Positions 6,594 through 9,369 of a stretch of 9,369 nucleotides of DNA are shown piece after piece. The translations under genes and the position numbers were made by a program. Origin of the DNA: an uncultured Oscillospiraceae bacterium (lineage in GTDB: Bacteria > Bacillota > Clostridia > Oscillospirales > Oscillospiraceae); NCBI GenBank assembly GCA_948616425.1, contig CAPGBJ010000111.1:1-9369 (forward strand), given 5' to 3'. The notes beneath the pieces were generated by a model. The model searched no databases. It saw only the letters and a list, made by a program, of their open reading frames with translations, and was not told the DNA's origin. Position 1 is the stretch's first letter. Each line of letters starts with the position of its first letter.

Positions 6594-7533
6594 CTATATT
6601 TTGGAAGTAAACGGGCTGAAAAAGCACTTTAAGACCAAAAACGGCACGCTCTACGCGGTGGACGACGTGAGCTTTTCTATCCAACGGGGCAAAACCCTGG
6701 GCATTGTGGGCGAGTCCGGTTGTGGAAAATCCACCACCGGGCGGTGTATCCTCCGGCTGCTGGAGGCCACTGCGGGAGAGGTGCTGTTCGAGGGCAAGGA
6801 CGTCAACAAGCTGACCCGCAGGGAGATGCGGCAGATGAGGCGGGACATGCAGATCATCTTCCAGGACCCGTTTTCCTCGCTGGATCCCCGAAAGACGGTG
6901 ATGCAGACCATCGCAGAGCCTATCTTGAACTATAAGCTGATTCATGGCAAAGCGGCGGTGGAGGCCCGGGTACTGGAGCTGATGGAGACCGTTGGACTGA
7001 CCGAGCGGCTGATCAACACCTACCCCCACGAACTGGACGGCGGACGCCGCCAGCGCATCGGGATTGCAAGGGCTCTGGCTGTGGAGCCGAAATTTATTGT
7101 CTGTGACGAGCCCGTCTCCGCGCTGGACGTGTCCATTCAAGCCCAGATTCTCAACCTTTTGAAAAAACTCCAGCAGCAGATGGGGCTCACCTATATCTTT
7201 ATCACCCACGATCTGAGCGTGGTCAACCACTTTTCGGATGATATCGCCGTGATGTATCTGGGGAAGCTGGTGGAGAAGGCGCCAGCCGAAGAGCTCTTTG
7301 CCTCCCCGCTGCACCCCTACACCAAGGCGCTGCTTTCTGCCATTCCGGTGCCCGACCTGCGCTATCAGCAGAACCGTATCCTGCTACGAGGTGAGATCTC
7401 CTCCCCCATCAATCCCCCGGATGAATGCCGGTTTGCCAAACGGTGCTACTGCCCTTCGGATCTGTGCCACAATAATTGTCCCGTGCTGCGGGAGGTAAGT
7501 CCCAATCATTTTGTTGCCTGTCATTGCGTATAA
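6586..7533 (+). CDS. Peptide-type ABC transporter ATPase, DppF/OppF family
   Basis: Second cytoplasmic ATPase, forming a heterodimer with the DppD-type subunit. The ATG at 6586 has AGGAGG nine bases upstream (6571-6576) and gives 315 residues beginning MADYILEVNGLKKHF, as expected for the family. The open frame reaches back to 6223, but that extension runs inside the previous gene and is not homologous. Motifs are Walker A GESGCGKS (42-49, Lys48), Q-loop IFQDPFSSLDP, Walker B FIVCDEP (Asp174, Glu175) and switch His208. The signature reads LDGGR (150-154), with Asp151 in place of the usual Ser. The C-terminus repeats the partner's pattern exactly: Cys281, Cys287, Cys294, Cys312 (C-x5-C-x6-C-x17-C), with extra cysteines at 289, 298 and 314. 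The eight-base overlap with the upstream gene implies coupled translation. Confidence 0.94.
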   Translation: MADYILEVNGLKKHFKTKNGTLYAVDDVSFSIQRGKTLGIVGESGCGKSTTGRCILRLLEATAGEVLFEGKDVNKLTRREMRQMRRDMQIIFQDPFSSLDPRKTVMQTIAEPILNYKLIHGKAAVEARVLELMETVGLTERLINTYPHELDGGRRQRIGIARALAVEPKFIVCDEPVSALDVSIQAQILNLLKKLQQQMGLTYIFITHDLSVVNHFSDDIAVMYLGKLVEKAPAEELFASPLHPYTKALLSAIPVPDLRYQQNRILLRGEISSPINPPDECRFAKRCYCPSDLCHNNCPVLREVSPNHFVACHCV

Positions 7534-7562
7534 AATTAAGACTGATTCCATCGGAATGGGAT
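7529..7562 (+). promoter_or_regulatory. Gap before the peptidase gene: -10-like box and small hairpin
   Basis: TATAAA (7529-7534) spans the DppF-type stop codon, but no good -35 lies at the right distance, so an internal promoter is only possible. ATTCCAT (7545-7551) and ATGGGAT (7556-7562) can form a 7-bp stem with a CGGA loop, just before the AAGGAG ribosome binding site (7566-7571). No terminator is present in this 49-base gap, so read-through from the transporter genes is likely. Confidence 0.3.
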
Positions 7563-7582
7563 AAAAAGGAGAAAAAACAGAC

Positions 7583-8716
7583 ATGATTCGAGTCGATTTG
7601 GACCAGTATTTAAAGGAATTAAAATATCTATGCTCCTTGGATACGGGGAAATTTTACAGGCCGGGAGTGGATGCCGCGGATACATTTTTTGAAGAGAAGT
7701 TTCGCGATTTAGGGCTCACAGTGGAACGGGTATACGACGGTTCGGAGGAGTATGCCCCCATGGTGGTTGCACATAACTGCGACGGAACAAGTTTTGACGT
7801 CATGTTTGTGGCCCACCTGGATACGGTGTTTCCGGTCGGGACCGCCGCGGAGCGGCCGATGACTGTGGACGAACAAGGCATTGCTCGGGGTCCGGGCGTT
7901 GAGGACTGTAAATCGGGGGCCCTGTCTATTTACTATATCGCGAAGGCGCTCATGGAGCAGAAGACCAGCAGCGTTCGATTCTGCATTATTTTAAACAGCG
8001 ACGAGGAGGTCGGGTCCTCCCATTCCGTTGATTACATCAGTTCCATCGCGAAAAAGAGTAAGTATTGTTTTGTGTTTGAACCAGGCCGGGCCAATGGAGA
8101 CTATGTCATCAGAAGACGCGGAACGGTATTTTATAAGCTGCGTTTTCATGGGATCGCGTCCCATTCTGGGTCGGCCCCGGAAAAGGGGGCCAATGCCGTC
8201 ACCGAGCTGTCCCATTGGGTCCTGGCCTTGGAGGAACTAAGTGATCCAGAGCGGGGAATCAATGTCAACTGCGCGGTTTGCAGCGGAGGCAGCGGCGCGC
8301 TAAATATTGTTCCGGCCTACGCCGAACTTTCAGTCAGCTTCCGTTACTTTGACCAGGAATCCTTGGAGAAGATTCACAATGCGATTGTTCAGCGGGTGAA
8401 GGAACCCTTTAACCGCAACATACAAGTGGAGATGGAGCGAAGCGGAGGGCGGATGGGAATGACGCCCTCTGCTGAGACAGAAAAGCTGATGGAGCGCATG
8501 GTTGAGACAGGGAAAAAAATGGGACTCTCTTTTGGATTTACTTCCAGCGGCGGCGGATCTGACGCCAATGAGGCTTCCATGTTTATTCCCACGATCTGTG
8601 CCTGTGGGCCAAATGGATTTTGTGCGCATACAACAGACGAATACATCAAAGTGGACAGTATTCAGCCGCGGATTAATTTGATTTATAACCTCTTAGAGGA
8701 CATGTTCCCGGTGTAA
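7583..8716 (+). CDS. M20-family metallopeptidase, glutamate carboxypeptidase-like
   Basis: Cytoplasmic two-zinc hydrolase of the M20 family, which removes C-terminal amino acids from small peptides or N-acyl amino acids. The 377 residues fit the CPG2-like branch. Predicted metal and catalytic residues are all visible: His78 and Asp80 in AHLDT, Asp108 in GVEDCKSG, Glu141 (catalytic) and Glu142 in SDEEVGS, Glu166 in VFEPG and His349 in CAHTTDEY. The insertion ('lid') domain used for dimerisation covers about residues 175-285 and includes His194 in ASHSG. There is no signal peptide or membrane segment, so it acts inside the cell, probably on what the importer brings in. AAGGAG lies 11 bases before the ATG. 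It follows the ATPase gene by 49 bases on the same strand and ends before a terminator. Its true substrate (glutamyl peptide, dipeptide, folate-like or other conjugate) is not determinable. Confidence 0.92.
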   Translation: MIRVDLDQYLKELKYLCSLDTGKFYRPGVDAADTFFEEKFRDLGLTVERVYDGSEEYAPMVVAHNCDGTSFDVMFVAHLDTVFPVGTAAERPMTVDEQGIARGPGVEDCKSGALSIYYIAKALMEQKTSSVRFCIILNSDEEVGSSHSVDYISSIAKKSKYCFVFEPGRANGDYVIRRRGTVFYKLRFHGIASHSGSAPEKGANAVTELSHWVLALEELSDPERGINVNCAVCSGGSGALNIVPAYAELSVSFRYFDQESLEKIHNAIVQRVKEPFNRNIQVEMERSGGRMGMTPSAETEKLMERMVETGKKMGLSFGFTSSGGGSDANEASMFIPTICACGPNGFCAHTTDEYIKVDSIQPRINLIYNLLEDMFPV

Positions 8717-8744
8717 TCGAATTTTCTCTTTTTCCTCTTCCCTC

Positions 8745-8786
8745 TGAAAGGACCGACGTTTTCATAGACGTCGGCCCTTTCATTTT
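8745..8786 (+). terminator. Rho-independent terminator after the peptidase gene
   Basis: TGAAAGG (8745-8751) and CCGACGT (8753-8759) pair with ACGTCGG (8768-8774) and CCTTTCA (8776-8782), with one A/C mismatch and an 8-base loop. TTTT follows. It sits about 30 bases after the peptidase stop codon and would end the importer-peptidase transcript. Confidence 0.8.
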
Positions 8787-8952
8787 GTCCATGCGCCGCT
8801 TCCAGAAGAGCAGATACAGGATCACAACTTTTAGATGTAAAAATTGATTTAAAAAATTTGTACAAAACGCATGGAAATTCCAAAATATACAGACAAGTTT
8901 TCACGATAAAAACAATGACCATACAACTTTTTGAACTTACGTTTAAAAGATG
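8787..8952. other. AT-rich gene-free spacer
   Basis: I see no coding signal on either strand here. The only structure noted is the palindrome TGGAA-A-TTCCA (8872-8882), a possible protein-binding site upstream of the promoter at 8953-8981. Poly-A/T-rich tracts around 8830-8860 and 8930-8950 may serve as an upstream promoter element. Confidence 0.4.
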
Positions 8953-8981
8953 TTGAATTGGGCCGGGGGTTATGTTAAATT
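8953..8981 (+). promoter_or_regulatory. Promoter of the TctC-type receptor gene
   Basis: TTGAAT (8953-8958) and TAAATT (8976-8981) have an ideal 17-base spacer, and TG one base before the -10 box (8973-8974) makes it an extended -10. It would start transcription near 8988 and give a leader of about 63 bases. It is the best-looking promoter in the window. Confidence 0.6.
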
Positions 8982-8991
8982 GGGGATACCA

Positions 8992-9025
8992 CAGGTGCGG
9001 GGTGAAGCGACCTGAACCGCATCTG
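8992..9025 (+). other. Leader hairpin with an alternative pairing
   Basis: CAGGTGCGG (8992-9000) pairs with CCGCATCTG (9017-9025) over nine base pairs including one G-U. The same CAGGT (8992-8996) can instead pair with ACCTG (9010-9014). It lies in the 5' leader before the AAGGAG at 9039-9044. It matches no riboswitch class I recognise, and no terminator follows it. Confidence 0.35.
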
Positions 9026-9051
9026 ATATAAAATGGAAAAGGAGCACAATT

Positions 9052-9369
9052 ATGAAAAAGAGAATGCTCAGCCTTGCCCTTGTTGGTGCCATGTGTGTGA
9101 CACTTCTGGCCTCCTGCGGCGGCAAGAAGAACGCCACTTGGAAAGTCACCTGTCCCTGGGCCCCCTCCGGCGTGGCCGCGATGGTGAGCCAGCAGGCCGC
9201 CACCAAGTCCACCAACTATTCCGACACCATCACCCTGGTGGCCGAGGCCATCAAGGGCGACGCCGCCACCGTGAACACCTGGGTGGCCGACACCAAGGCC
9301 AACGACACCGAGCTGGTGTTCGTGGGTGAAGGTCTGCTGTCCATCACCTCCATCCTGGACCCCAGCAAG
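9052..9369 (+). CDS. Tripartite tricarboxylate transporter (TctC-type) substrate-binding lipoprotein, N-terminal part
   Basis: Extracellular receptor of a secondary, ion-driven uptake system for carboxylates, unrelated to the ABC importer upstream. The first 106 residues are visible and the frame runs off the window end. A signal peptide (KKRMLSLALVGAMCVTLL) ends in lipobox LASC, with the lipidated Cys at residue 22. The mature start TWKVTCPWAPSGVAAMVSQ matches the TctC-family opening (a PWA block followed by glycine or serine), and TKANDTELVFVGEG corresponds to the family's later strand. AAGGAG lies seven bases before the ATG, and the gene has its own promoter at 8953-8981. TctA and TctB membrane genes would be expected downstream but are outside the window. 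The family call is good but not certain from an N-terminal part; the substrate is unknown. Confidence 0.75.
   Translation, partial: MKKRMLSLALVGAMCVTLLASCGGKKNATWKVTCPWAPSGVAAMVSQQAATKSTNYSDTITLVAEAIKGDAATVNTWVADTKANDTELVFVGEGLLSITSILDPSK

Noticed and set aside
5751..7314. Long minus-strand open frames opposite the two ATPase genes
   Set aside because: They are mirror frames of GC-rich coding sequence, with Gly/His/Gln-rich translations and no recognisable domain or ribosome binding site.
8683..8922. 79-codon minus-strand frame after the peptidase gene
   Set aside because: It runs through the terminator stem into the peptidase 3' end and has no ribosome binding site or known domain.
9033..9329. 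Frame starting just before the TctC-type gene
   Set aside because: It overlaps the real lipoprotein gene in another frame, and its translation is Arg/His/Gly-rich shadow sequence.
1..9369. CRISPR arrays, tRNA or rRNA genes, insertion sequences, phage or toxin-antitoxin genes
   Set aside because: No regularly spaced repeats, cloverleaf-like or rRNA-like segments, transposase motifs or phage proteins were seen by eye on either strand.

Overview
The window looks like chromosomal DNA from a Gram-positive anaerobe of the Clostridia (Bacillota), perhaps an Oscillospiraceae-type gut bacterium. The grounds are a class B sortase, two lipoprotein solute receptors with Gram-positive-style N-termini, strong AGGAGG-type ribosome binding sites, and GC-rich genes separated by AT-rich control regions. 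The placement is inference; no rRNA or other marker gene is present.

Layout. Positions 1-495 are the C-terminal two thirds of a class B sortase. Positions 496-795 carry no gene: they hold small inverted repeats, a clear bidirectional terminator (671-709) and a long imperfect hairpin (719-775) that would lie in the 3' end of the next transcript. A LysR-type regulator follows on the minus strand (796-1776). A 238-base AT-rich divergent control region (1777-2014) separates it from a plus-strand operon. That operon encodes a family 5 peptide-type solute-binding lipoprotein (2015-3592), two DppB/DppC-type permeases (3729-4667, 4664-5545), two DppD/DppF-type ATPases (5556-6593, 6586-7533) and a cytoplasmic M20-family metallopeptidase of the glutamate-carboxypeptidase type (7583-8716). 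A terminator sits at 8745-8786. After an AT-rich gap with a convincing promoter (8953-8981) comes the start of a second, unrelated solute receptor of the tripartite tricarboxylate transporter (TctC) type, cut by the window edge.

How the genes fit together. The five transporter genes make a complete ABC importer: receptor, two membrane subunits and two ATPases. The enzyme has no signal peptide, so a peptide or acyl-amino-acid-like solute is probably captured outside, imported, and hydrolysed inside by the M20 enzyme. The divergent LysR protein is the natural candidate for sensing the substrate or product and switching the operon. A T-N11-A dyad lies about 68 bases upstream of the inferred transcription start, where LysR proteins usually bind. 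The exact substrate cannot be read from the sequence.

I did not find a clearly new kind of system. The most useful leads are the regulator-importer-hydrolase unit, the two stable hairpins between receptor and permease genes, the identical four-cysteine pattern at the C-termini of both ATPases, and the altered ABC signature in the second ATPase.
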